NCBI GenBank assembly: GCA_030146905.1
Contig: JASLAV010000855.1
Location: 1 to 6,686 of the forward strand
Direction: 5' to 3'
DNA from: Lentzea sp.
GTDB lineage: Bacteria > Actinomycetota > Actinomycetes > Mycobacteriales > Pseudonocardiaceae
DNA: 6,686 nucleotides
Below are positions 1 to 5,926 of the stretch, one piece after another (the first letter of the stretch is position 1; every line of letters begins with the position of its first letter). A program made the translations under genes and the position numbers. The notes under the pieces were generated by a model. It was not told the origin of the DNA. It made no database searches and saw nothing but the letters and a program-made list of their open reading frames with translations.

Positions 1-1143
1 GAGCAACGCCGCGAACTGGCCAGGCTCGAACGCCTGCACCGCCGGATGCAGGGCACCGACGGCTACGGCAGGGCGTTCGACGCGGGCGACACGACGGCCA
101 GGGCCTGGGTGCACCTGACCCTCTACGAGGCGGTGCTGACCATGCAGCGCCTCGGCGGCGAGCCGCTGTCCGCGGAGGAGACCGCCCGCTTCTACGCCGA
201 GTGGCGACGGCTGGGCCAGGACTTCGGCCTGTCCGCCGACGACCTCCCCGCCACGCCGGAGGAGTTCCGCGGCTACTTCGACCACGTCGTCGCCGACGTG
301 CTGGAGGACAACGCGACGGTCCGCGACCTGTTGTCCGGCAGCGTCTACCGCGTGCCACCACCGTCCGGCCTGCCGATCCCGAACCTGGTCTGGGCACCCG
401 TGCGCTACGCCGTGGTGACCGCCGCGGTCCAGGCCACGGCCGTCACGCTGCCCGCCGTCTTCCGCGAACGCCTGCGCCTCACCACGCTCCCCGGCCTCGG
501 CCTGCTGGTCGACGGCCTGCACCGGTCCGTGCGCCTGGCCACCGGCCTCCTGCCCACCTCGTGGCGCTACATGCCGCTGGCGGCGGCGTCGATCAGGGCG
601 GCCGAGTCCCCGCGCCCCCGTGCGGCCCCCGAGTCGTTCTTCGAGACAGTGCTGGACCAGAACGGCGACGGAAAGCTGCGCTGGAGCGACCTCCTGGCGA
701 TGGCGCGCGAGATCAGCACCCACTTCGACCTGGACGAGAAGGACGAGGACCACGTGCACGAGGCGTTCCGGTCGTGGTGGGAGCAGCTGTGCTCCGCGAC
801 CGGCGCACCACCGGACAGCACCGTGACCGCCGCCGCGTACCACCGCGCACTGGCCGACGGCCGCTATCCGGGCCCGCCGGACCGCGACAACGGCTACGGC
901 GCGGTCGCAGCCGCAGTGCGCGGGCTGGTCGACCGCGACGGCAACGGCGAGGTGCGCCGGGACGAGTACTCCCGCCTGCTCGACCACAGCCCGCGCCGCC
1001 ACGAGCTGATCGCCGCGATGCGGGAGCTCGACCACGACGGCGACGGGACGATCCGCAGCGATGAGCTGGAGCAGGCGCTGCGGGAGTTCCTGGTGGGGGA
1101 GAGGGACCTGGAGGCCGCCCGCCAGCTGCTCGGCCGGATCTGA
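1..1143 (+). CDS. MpaB/DUF2236-type oxygenase fused to a C-terminal calerythrin-like EF-hand domain (5' end missing)
   Basis: The reading frame is open from base 1, so the start lies outside the window; 380 residues are visible. The first part (RLHRRMQGTDGYGRAF, then WVHLTLYEAV) has the look of the C-terminal half of the DUF2236 / ER-bound oxygenase MpaB / latex-clearing-protein family, heme-linked oxygenases with conserved His residues. After a Pro/Arg-rich linker (about 605-640) comes a region with three canonical 12-residue EF-hand loops: DQNGDGKLRWSD (655-690), DRDGNGEVRRDE (931-966) and DHDGDGTIRSDE (1030-1065). A degenerate hand probably lies near 790-860, where the Asp-rich loop has been lost. 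That one-gap-two spacing matches calerythrin-type four-hand proteins. The likely role is an oxygenase or oxygenase-like protein whose activity or stability responds to calcium. The first loop ends in Asp rather than Glu at position 12. The family call is from recognition and the calcium role is inferred. An alternative is that the oxygenase half is inactive. Confidence 0.8.
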   Translation, partial: EQRRELARLERLHRRMQGTDGYGRAFDAGDTTARAWVHLTLYEAVLTMQRLGGEPLSAEETARFYAEWRRLGQDFGLSADDLPATPEEFRGYFDHVVADVLEDNATVRDLLSGSVYRVPPPSGLPIPNLVWAPVRYAVVTAAVQATAVTLPAVFRERLRLTTLPGLGLLVDGLHRSVRLATGLLPTSWRYMPLAAASIRAAESPRPRAAPESFFETVLDQNGDGKLRWSDLLAMAREISTHFDLDEKDEDHVHEAFRSWWEQLCSATGAPPDSTVTAAAYHRALADGRYPGPPDRDNGYGAVAAAVRGLVDRDGNGEVRRDEYSRLLDHSPRRHELIAAMRELDHDGDGTIRSDELEQALREFLVGERDLEAARQLLGRI

Positions 1144-1150
1144 CCGGCCG
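1131..1150. terminator. Candidate bidirectional hairpin at the convergent gene junction
   Basis: CGGCCGG (1131-1137) and CCGGCCG (1144-1150) form a perfect 7-bp GC-only stem with a 6-nt loop, ATCTGA. It spans the stop codon of the oxygenase/EF-hand gene and ends next to the stop of the response regulator. Only 7 bp separate the two convergent genes, so this is the only place for a shared terminator between them. There is no T-tract on either side, and GC-rich stems of this size can arise by chance here. Confidence 0.35.
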
Positions 1151-1825
1151 TCACTCCCGCGGCAACGACGGCCGCGCCTGCACCAGCCCGTTGATGTGCG
1201 CGTACGCCACGGCGTGCACCCGGTCCCGCAACCCCAGCTTCGCGAGCACCCGCGACACGTGCGTCTTCACCGTCTCGTCCCCGACGTGCAGCCGGGCCGC
1301 GATCTCGGCGTTGCTGTGCGCCGCCGCCACCAGTTGCAGCACCTCGCGTTCCCGCGCGGTCAGCAGGGCCAGCTCCGGCGGGGTGGGCGGCGGCGCCAGG
1401 CTGGTGGCGAACCGCGCGATCAGGCGCTGGGTGACGGACGGGTCGATCAGCGCGTCCCCGCGCGCCGCGACCCGCACGGCCGAGATCAGCTCCTCCGGCG
1501 GCAGCGACTTCAGCAGGAACCCGCTCGCGCCCGCCTTCAGCGCGCGGTACACGTACTCGTCGGAGTCGTAGGTGGTCAGCAGCAACACCTTGGTGCGGTT
1601 CGCGGGGTCCGAGAGGATCATCTCGGTGGCGCCCAGCCCGTCCAGCTTCGGCATCCGGATGTCGAGCACGGCGACGTCGGGACGCAGGCGCGCCACCTCG
1701 GACACGGCCGCGCGGCCGTCGGCCACCTCCGCCACGCACTCCAGGTCCGCCTGCGTGTCGAAGATCGCGCGCATGCCCGAGCGCAGCATCGCGTGGTCGT
1801 CCGCCAGCAGCACCGTCAGTGTCAT
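1151..1825 (-). CDS. NarL/LuxR-family DNA-binding response regulator
   Basis: A 224-residue protein of typical NarL-family size. The N-terminal receiver domain (about 3-120) has the acidic pocket Asp9/Asp10, the phospho-acceptor Asp55 in VLDIRMPKLDG, the Thr84/Thr85 switch and the conserved Lys106 in GFLLK. After a Pro-rich linker (about 144-150) comes a GerE/LuxR helix-turn-helix (about 154-215) with LTAREREVLQLVA and the recognition region ETVKTHVSRVLAKLGLRDR. It should be phosphorylated by the kinase encoded just upstream and act as a transcription factor. The ATG at 1825 overlaps the kinase stop as ATGA, and GGAGG (1834-1830, complement) sits 4 nt upstream, so translation is probably coupled. 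Its most likely target is the divergent promoter region at 2956-3091, which is inferred from position alone. No domain is missing or altered. Confidence 0.95.
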   Translation of the reverse strand: MTLTVLLADDHAMLRSGMRAIFDTQADLECVAEVADGRAAVSEVARLRPDVAVLDIRMPKLDGLGATEMILSDPANRTKVLLLTTYDSDEYVYRALKAGASGFLLKSLPPEELISAVRVAARGDALIDPSVTQRLIARFATSLAPPPTPPELALLTAREREVLQLVAAAHSNAEIAARLHVGDETVKTHVSRVLAKLGLRDRVHAVAYAHINGLVQARPSLPRE

Positions 1826-2955
1826 GACGCCTCCAGGGGGAACGTGACGACGGTGCGCCAGGTCCTGCCGTCCGGTTCCAGCCCGGAGTGGGTGGTGCCG
1901 GCGAACATGGCCGCGCGGTTGCGGATGCCCACCAGGCCCCTGCGCACGGAGCCGGAGCCGTCGCGGGCGCCCGCGGTGTTCTCCGCGGCGACGACCAACG
2001 CCGCCGGAGCGTACTCCAAGATCACTGTCACGCCGGACGCGTCGCCGTGGCGCAGGGCGTTGGTCAGCATCTCCTGGATGATGCGGTAGACGGTGATGTC
2101 CAACGACTCCGGCACGTCGCGGCGTCGGCCGCGGACCTCCAGGCGTGCGGGGACTCCCGCGGAACGGACGCCGTCGAGCAGCTCGTCGAGGTTGTCGAGG
2201 CCGGGTTGTCTCGCGCCCTCCGACTTGTCGCCGTGCAGCAGGTCGAGCAGGTGCCGCAGGTCGACCATGGCGGCGCGGCTGGCGGTCTCCACGGAGTGCA
2301 GGGACGTCGCGAGACGGGTGTTGCCCTCCGGCAGGCCCAGTCTGGCGGCGCCGGCGTGCAGGCCTATCGCGCTCACGTGGTGCACGATCACGTCGTGCAG
2401 GTCGCGGGCGATCGCGCTGCGTTCCTCGGTGACGGCCTTGGCGACGGCCGCCGTGGCGTCGCGTTCCTCCATCTCCGAACGCTTCTCCAGCTCGGCGAGG
2501 TAGGCGCGGCGGGCGGTGGTGTAGCGGCCGACCAGCCACGGCAGCACGGCGGCCTTCGCCGCCACCAGCAACGCCGTCACCGGGCCGTGGTCCACGATCA
2601 GCGAGCACGTCATGAGGCCGGCGCAGAGCACGCCCAGCGACAGGTACGCCGGTGTGCCGCGCAGCCAGGCCCCCGCGCGGTAGCCGGCGATCAGCATGCC
2701 CGCGTCGTTGGAGTCGATGCCCCTGCCCAGGGTGAGCAGGATGAGAACGGGAAGAGCGGCCTGCGCCGCGGCGACCCAGCCGGAGAGCCGTGCGGGACCG
2801 GCCAGCATCGCGTCCACGGCCAGCGTCAACGCCAGCACCACCGCGATCTGCCACACCGGGCCGCCGTCGAGCAGCACGAAGCCGCCGTCCGCGACCATGC
2901 ACACGGCGGCCACCAGAGTCGACTGGTGCTTGAGGGGCATTCTGATCGAGTCCAT
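1822..2955 (-). CDS. HisKA_3-family sensor histidine kinase with multi-pass membrane sensor
   Basis: A 377-residue kinase. Residues about 10-143 are hydrophobic with roughly five membrane segments and very short loops, so there is no extracellular sensor domain and any signal is likely sensed in or at the membrane. A short helical linker (about 145-175) leads to the dimerization/phosphoacceptor helix, ERSAIARDLHDVIVHHVSAI, with His187 as the phosphorylated residue. The HATPase_c part has the N-box with Asn299 (QEMLTNALRHG) and a G-box-like RRGLVGIRNR (338-347), where the usual first Gly is Arg. I chose ATG 2955 because CAGGA lies 10 nt upstream (about 2966-2970, complement); the in-frame ATG at 2940 has no such site. 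The frame stays open upstream to 3372, but that would run into the divergent gene and reads as non-coding. The partner is the response regulator (ATGA overlap). The signal is unknown; copper or redox state is only a guess from the neighbouring operon. Confidence 0.92.
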   Translation of the reverse strand: MDSIRMPLKHQSTLVAAVCMVADGGFVLLDGGPVWQIAVVLALTLAVDAMLAGPARLSGWVAAAQAALPVLILLTLGRGIDSNDAGMLIAGYRAGAWLRGTPAYLSLGVLCAGLMTCSLIVDHGPVTALLVAAKAAVLPWLVGRYTTARRAYLAELEKRSEMEERDATAAVAKAVTEERSAIARDLHDVIVHHVSAIGLHAGAARLGLPEGNTRLATSLHSVETASRAAMVDLRHLLDLLHGDKSEGARQPGLDNLDELLDGVRSAGVPARLEVRGRRRDVPESLDITVYRIIQEMLTNALRHGDASGVTVILEYAPAALVVAAENTAGARDGSGSVRRGLVGIRNRAAMFAGTTHSGLEPDGRTWRTVVTFPLEAS

Positions 2956-3015
2956 CGCGGGCCAATCCTGCCGGATCGCGTCCCTGAGGTCCTCCCGCTT
3001 CGCAGGGGCCGGAAA

Positions 3016-3031
3016 TCCCCCGCGCGGGGGA
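3016..3031. promoter_or_regulatory. Perfect 16-bp palindrome, candidate operator
   Basis: TCCCCCGCGCGGGGGA is identical to its reverse complement. A second, outer pair of arms flanks it: CGGAAA (3010-3015) and TTTCCG (3037-3042). Its centre is 68.5 nt from both divergent ATG codons. This is a typical place for an operator controlling both promoters. Candidate binders are the response regulator encoded here or, because of the paired C and G tracts, a CsoR-type metal repressor encoded elsewhere. The symmetry is seen directly; the function is inferred. Confidence 0.55.
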
Positions 3032-3077
3032 CCCGCTTTCCGTCCCGGCAGTGACGCGTCCGCCGGGCGGTGATCGA

Positions 3078-3083
3078 TACGTT
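3078..3083 (+). promoter_or_regulatory. Candidate -10 element for a leaderless operon transcript
   Basis: TACGTT fits the TANNNT pattern and ends 8 nt before the ATG at 3092, so a transcript could begin at or next to the A of that ATG. No Shine-Dalgarno-like sequence precedes the start, which supports leaderless initiation, common in actinobacteria. No good -35 is present at 17-18 bp, so the call is weak. Confidence 0.35.
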
Positions 3084-3091
3084 GTGCCGCG

Positions 3092-4429
3092 ATGAAGCGA
3101 AGTGTTGCGATCTTGTTGCTGCTGCTGGGCGCGATCCTCGGGGTCGTCGGCCCCGCGGCGGCCGACGGCACCCAGTCCGGCGCGGACGTCCACGTCGCGC
3201 AGAGCCTCGGCGACCGCGATCTCACGGTGATCATCCGGCGCGTCGCGGAGGTGCCGGGGCCCGTGCACGTCGACGTGGTGACGCACGCCGGTTCGCCGCC
3301 GGGGGAGATCACGCTGACCCTGCGCGCGGCCGGTGCGCCGACGAGCACGGCGAAGGTCGTTCTCGGTGCCACGCCCGGGTTCTACGCCGGTGTCGTGCAC
3401 GTGGACCGGCCAGGCCCGTGGGAGCTCGCGGTCGACGAGGCGAGCATCCCGTTCGTCGTCCCCGCGCTCGTCCCGTCGCCGTGGGAGAACGCCACCTACG
3501 GCGGGTTCATCGCGGCCGGCGTGCTGTTGCTGCTCGCGTTGCTGTCCGCCGTGCTCGGCAGGCCCGGTCTCGCGCTCGTGCCCACGGCGGGCATGATCGC
3601 CGCGATCGCCGTGGGGGTGACGGCGGCGTTGCTGTCACCCGGCATTCCTCCGGTCGCGGCTCCCGGAACGGAGCTGGACCCGACCTACGACAACGTCATG
3701 AACCCCTACGGGAGAACGCCCGTCACGGACTTCTCCCGGCCACCGGTGAACATGGTGCCGCGCATGGACGGCACCGATCTCGTGCTGGCGCTGACCGACG
3801 GGTCGTCCGGCCGGCCGGTGGACGACCTGCTGGTGCACGACAACGCGTTCATCCACCTCGTGGTCGTGTCGCCGGGCGGCGACCTCCGCCACCTGCACCC
3901 GATCCGCACCGCTCCCGGCGAGTACCGGGCCCGGCTGAAGAACCCCGAACAGGGCAGGCACGCCGTCGCCGCGGAGATCGCGCGGCGCGGCGGTGGAGTG
4001 CAGCTGCTGCGCTCCGGCGTCGACGTCACCGGGACGGGCGCCACCACCGCGGAGCGCGGAAAGGCCGACGTGGCAACGGAGATCCGCGAAGCGGGCAGGC
4101 CGAGCACGATCACGGCGAAGTTCGGCGAACGCGACCTCCAGCCGTGGCTGGGAATGCTCGGGCACATGATCGTCGTCGGCCCGATCACCGGAGGTCCTGT
4201 CGACGCCCCGATCTGGGCGCACGTGCACTCGATGATCCCGCAGGTGCCGGGCATGGCCGGCAAGCCGGACGAGAGCGTCGCCGCGTACGGGCCGGACGTG
4301 CCGTTCACGTACTCGTTCCCGTTGCCGGGCAAGTACCTCGTGTGGATCCAGGTCGAACGGGACTACTCGATCGTCACCGTGCCCGCCGAGATCGACGTCC
4401 CCGCGCCGAAGGGGGTGCCGGCGAAGTGA
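3092..4429 (+). CDS. Operon protein A: exported protein with beta domain, two membrane helices and tandem His-motif domains
   Basis: A 445-residue protein. It has a signal peptide (about 1-25, AAA before Asp) and an extracellular beta-rich domain (about 27-125) resembling YtkA/CopC-type sandwiches. Two membrane helices follow (about 136-156 and 163-184), then a long external C-terminal part. That part contains two similar units: one with His255 in FIHLVVVS and His267-Leu-His269-Pro, the other with His358 in LGHMIVV and His377-Val-His379. The H...HxH pattern resembles a family of actinobacterial secreted proteins often near copper genes, as I recall it. The likely role is metal (copper) binding outside the membrane, or being a subunit of a membrane complex with proteins B-D. 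ATG 3092 is the only sensible start: an in-frame TGA lies at 3071-3073 with no start codon between. It has no cysteine. I do not recognise a named gene. The PmoB-like domain order (domain, two helices, domain) is noted, but homology is not shown. Confidence 0.85.
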   Translation: MKRSVAILLLLLGAILGVVGPAAADGTQSGADVHVAQSLGDRDLTVIIRRVAEVPGPVHVDVVTHAGSPPGEITLTLRAAGAPTSTAKVVLGATPGFYAGVVHVDRPGPWELAVDEASIPFVVPALVPSPWENATYGGFIAAGVLLLLALLSAVLGRPGLALVPTAGMIAAIAVGVTAALLSPGIPPVAAPGTELDPTYDNVMNPYGRTPVTDFSRPPVNMVPRMDGTDLVLALTDGSSGRPVDDLLVHDNAFIHLVVVSPGGDLRHLHPIRTAPGEYRARLKNPEQGRHAVAAEIARRGGGVQLLRSGVDVTGTGATTAERGKADVATEIREAGRPSTITAKFGERDLQPWLGMLGHMIVVGPITGGPVDAPIWAHVHSMIPQVPGMAGKPDESVAAYGPDVPFTYSFPLPGKYLVWIQVERDYSIVTVPAEIDVPAPKGVPAK

Positions 4430-4812
4430 GGCGTTACGCGCTGGGCGCACTGGCCGGGGTCATCGCACTCGTGGCGGCACTGCTCGTGCTGTGGCCGCGC
4501 GGCAGCGAGGCGCGGCCGCAGGTCGCCGAGAGCGACCAGTTCCGGTTCGTGCTCACGCCCACGAGCACGAAGTCCGGCAGCAACACGCTCGACCTGCGGG
4601 TCACCGACCGGTCCGGCAACGCCGCGCTGGGCGACGTCACGGTCGAACCGGCGATGCCGCAGATGGGCCACGCGCTGGCCCCGATCACCGCTGCGCCGTT
4701 CGAACCCGGCCACTACCGGGTCGGCGACGTCGGCCTGTTCATGGCGGGGCAATGGGAAATCACCGTGTCACTGAGCACCGAGCGGGTCGTCATCCCGCTG
4801 CTGCTCACCTGA
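4426..4812 (+). CDS. Operon protein B: membrane-anchored YtkA/FixH-like protein
   Basis: A 128-residue protein with one N-terminal membrane helix (about 5-23), then an external beta-sandwich-like domain (about 38-128). The segment VTVEPAMPQMGHALAPI followed by HYRVGDVGLFMAGQWEITV is the typical core of YtkA-like/FixH proteins. Met77, Met80, His82, His96 and Met106 are possible copper ligands; this is inference. I chose the GTG at 4426 because it overlaps the stop of protein A as GTGA and has a purine-rich GAAGGGGG about 10 nt upstream (4408-4415), and because it gives an N-terminus starting just before the helix. The same frame is open far upstream but that region is covered by protein A. It ends 16 nt before the start of gene C. 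It has no cysteine. Likely role: an accessory protein presenting a metal ion or stabilising the complex outside the membrane. Confidence 0.88.
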   Translation: MRRYALGALAGVIALVAALLVLWPRGSEARPQVAESDQFRFVLTPTSTKSGSNTLDLRVTDRSGNAALGDVTVEPAMPQMGHALAPITAAPFEPGHYRVGDVGLFMAGQWEITVSLSTERVVIPLLLT

Positions 4813-4828
4813 AGGGGGAGAAGTACGA

Positions 4829-5926
4829 GTGGACATCACAGCAGTCGCCGCGCCGTCGGCGAGGGTCGCCGCACCGAGGGGGCTGGTGCCGGCGAGCGTC
4901 GTGCTCGGCGGCACCCTGACCTCGCTCATCGGCCTGACCTGGGACATCCAGTGGCATTCCGACGTCGGCCCTGACACGTTCTTCACGCTGCCGCACCTGT
5001 TCCTGTACGCGGGCAGCGCGATCTCCGGCCTGGCGAGCCTCGTGGTCGTGCTCATGACCACCGCCGCCGCCAAGCGCGACAGGACGGTCGACCCGATCGT
5101 CGGCGGCCGCGCGGTCGGCGTCTTCGGCCGCACGTTCGCCGCGCCCGTCGGCTACCTGGTCTCCGGCGTCGGCGCCGCGCTGTTCCTGGTGTACGGCCTG
5201 TGGGACCAGTGGTGGCACGGCCTGTACGGCTTCGACGCCGTGATCGACTCGCCGCCGCACATCGGTCTGCTGCTGTCGATCTCGATCACCATGGTCGGCG
5301 CGGTCATGATCTTCGCGGTCGCGCGCGACCAGAAGTGGGGCACCTACGGCATGGCGGGATCGGCGGCGACGCTGCTCGCGTTCAGCATGGTGACCGTGCT
5401 CGGCCTGCGCGCGTTGCCCGGCGGACCGGTCAACACGATCAGTGCCGGCAGCGCGTTCTTCTCGGTGATGATCCTGTTCATGGGCGCGTACGTCCTGAAC
5501 CGGCGCGGCGGCGCGCTCGCCGTCGGTGTCGGCGTCGCTGCGCTGCAGGCCGTGTTCTGGTGGTTCTCGCCGTGGGCCACCGAGGTCTACGCGGACGCCA
5601 CCGGCCTGCCGCTGCGCGACTACGCCGACGGCATCCCCGGGCTTCCCAACATGATCCCGATGAGCCTCGTCCTCGTCGCGGTCGCCGTGGAACTGCTGCG
5701 CACCCTGCCGGCGTGGGTTCCCGGCGCGGTCGGCGGCGTGATCATCACCGCCCTCGCACCCGTGCAGCGCATCCTCGTGCAGGGCGGCAACTTCCCGAAC
5801 GCCGAGAGGTACGTCGCCACCGTGATCGCGGGCGCCGTGCTGGGCGCGCTCGCCGGGATGCTCGGCCGCCGCTTCGGCCAGATGCTGCGCCACCTCGCAC
5901 CGGCCAAGGAGAACAGCCATGCGTAA
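4829..5926 (+). CDS. Operon protein C: about 10-helix membrane protein with duplicated WDxxWH...PH motif
   Basis: A 365-residue protein with about ten hydrophobic helices, near residues 18-40, 54-76, 103-124, 144-165, 173-194, 205-224, 228-246, 271-291, 296-312 and 328-346. At the end of helix 1 and start of helix 2 it has Trp38-Asp39, Trp42-His43, Gly47, Asp49, Pro55-His56. The same pattern returns between helices 3 and 4: Trp125-Asp126, Trp129-His130, Gly134, Asp136, Pro143-His144. A weaker third unit may exist near 244-274 (WWFSPW, later GLPNMIP). Asp and His at such helix ends could bind a metal. GTG 4829 has GAAGGGGGAG 8 nt upstream. I do not recognise a named family, although I recall uncharacterised membrane proteins with similar WDxxWH motifs. 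It is probably the membrane core of the system, as transporter, enzyme or sensor. It has no cysteine. Alternatives are a CopD-like importer or a structural membrane subunit. Confidence 0.88.
   Translation: MDITAVAAPSARVAAPRGLVPASVVLGGTLTSLIGLTWDIQWHSDVGPDTFFTLPHLFLYAGSAISGLASLVVVLMTTAAAKRDRTVDPIVGGRAVGVFGRTFAAPVGYLVSGVGAALFLVYGLWDQWWHGLYGFDAVIDSPPHIGLLLSISITMVGAVMIFAVARDQKWGTYGMAGSAATLLAFSMVTVLGLRALPGGPVNTISAGSAFFSVMILFMGAYVLNRRGGALAVGVGVAALQAVFWWFSPWATEVYADATGLPLRDYADGIPGLPNMIPMSLVLVAVAVELLRTLPAWVPGAVGGVIITALAPVQRILVQGGNFPNAERYVATVIAGAVLGALAGMLGRRFGQMLRHLAPAKENSHA
4940..4996 (+). repeat. Internal motif repeat 1 of protein C
   Basis: Codes residues 38-56, with Trp-Asp-x2-Trp-His-x3-Gly-x-Asp-x5-Pro-His. 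Asp39, His43 and His56 have the spacing D-x3-H-x12-H. It is paired with the unit at 5201-5260. The repeat is at protein level; the DNA has diverged. Confidence 0.75.
5201..5260 (+). repeat. Internal motif repeat 2 of protein C
   Basis: Codes residues 125-144. It shares Trp-Asp, Trp-His, Gly, Asp and Pro-His with the first unit, with one extra residue before the last His (D-x3-H-x13-H). Both units lie between two predicted helices, which suggests duplication of a two-helix module. Confidence 0.75.

Larger units (their letters stand above)
2956..3091. promoter_or_regulatory. Divergent promoter region between the two-component genes and the A-D operon
   Basis: This 136-bp gap separates two divergent start codons and must hold the promoters of both units. 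On the minus strand AGGATT (2969-2964) lies just before the kinase ATG and could be part of a ribosome site or a -10 element. Towards the plus strand lie a -10-like TACGTT (3078-3083) and GTGACG (3051-3056), the latter too far away to be a convincing -35. The middle is occupied by a perfect palindrome (3016-3031). A small symmetric element, GAGGTCCTC, lies at 2986-2994. No RNA gene or further open frame was seen. Confidence 0.7.

Noticed and set aside
894..1739. Minus-strand open frame of 281 codons across the gene 1 / regulator junction
   Set aside because: Gly/Ala/Arg-rich without domains, and it runs out of frame through the response regulator and antisense to the EF-hand region.
2956..3372. 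Longer kinase N-terminus starting at 3372
   Set aside because: It would overlap gene A on the other strand and the palindromic promoter region. The added residues show no domain or helix, while ATG 2955 has a ribosome site and leads directly into the membrane part.
1826..3400. Minus-strand upstream extension of the response-regulator frame
   Set aside because: The extension is Arg/Pro/Gly-rich, out of frame across the whole kinase gene, and has no recognisable domain. The receiver domain begins at the ATG 1825.
3070..4812. Plus-strand open frame of 580 codons covering both genes A and B
   Set aside because: Only its last part (from GTG 4426) reads like a protein. The rest is Arg/Gly/Ala-rich and lies out of frame under gene A, which has a clear signal peptide, helices and motifs.
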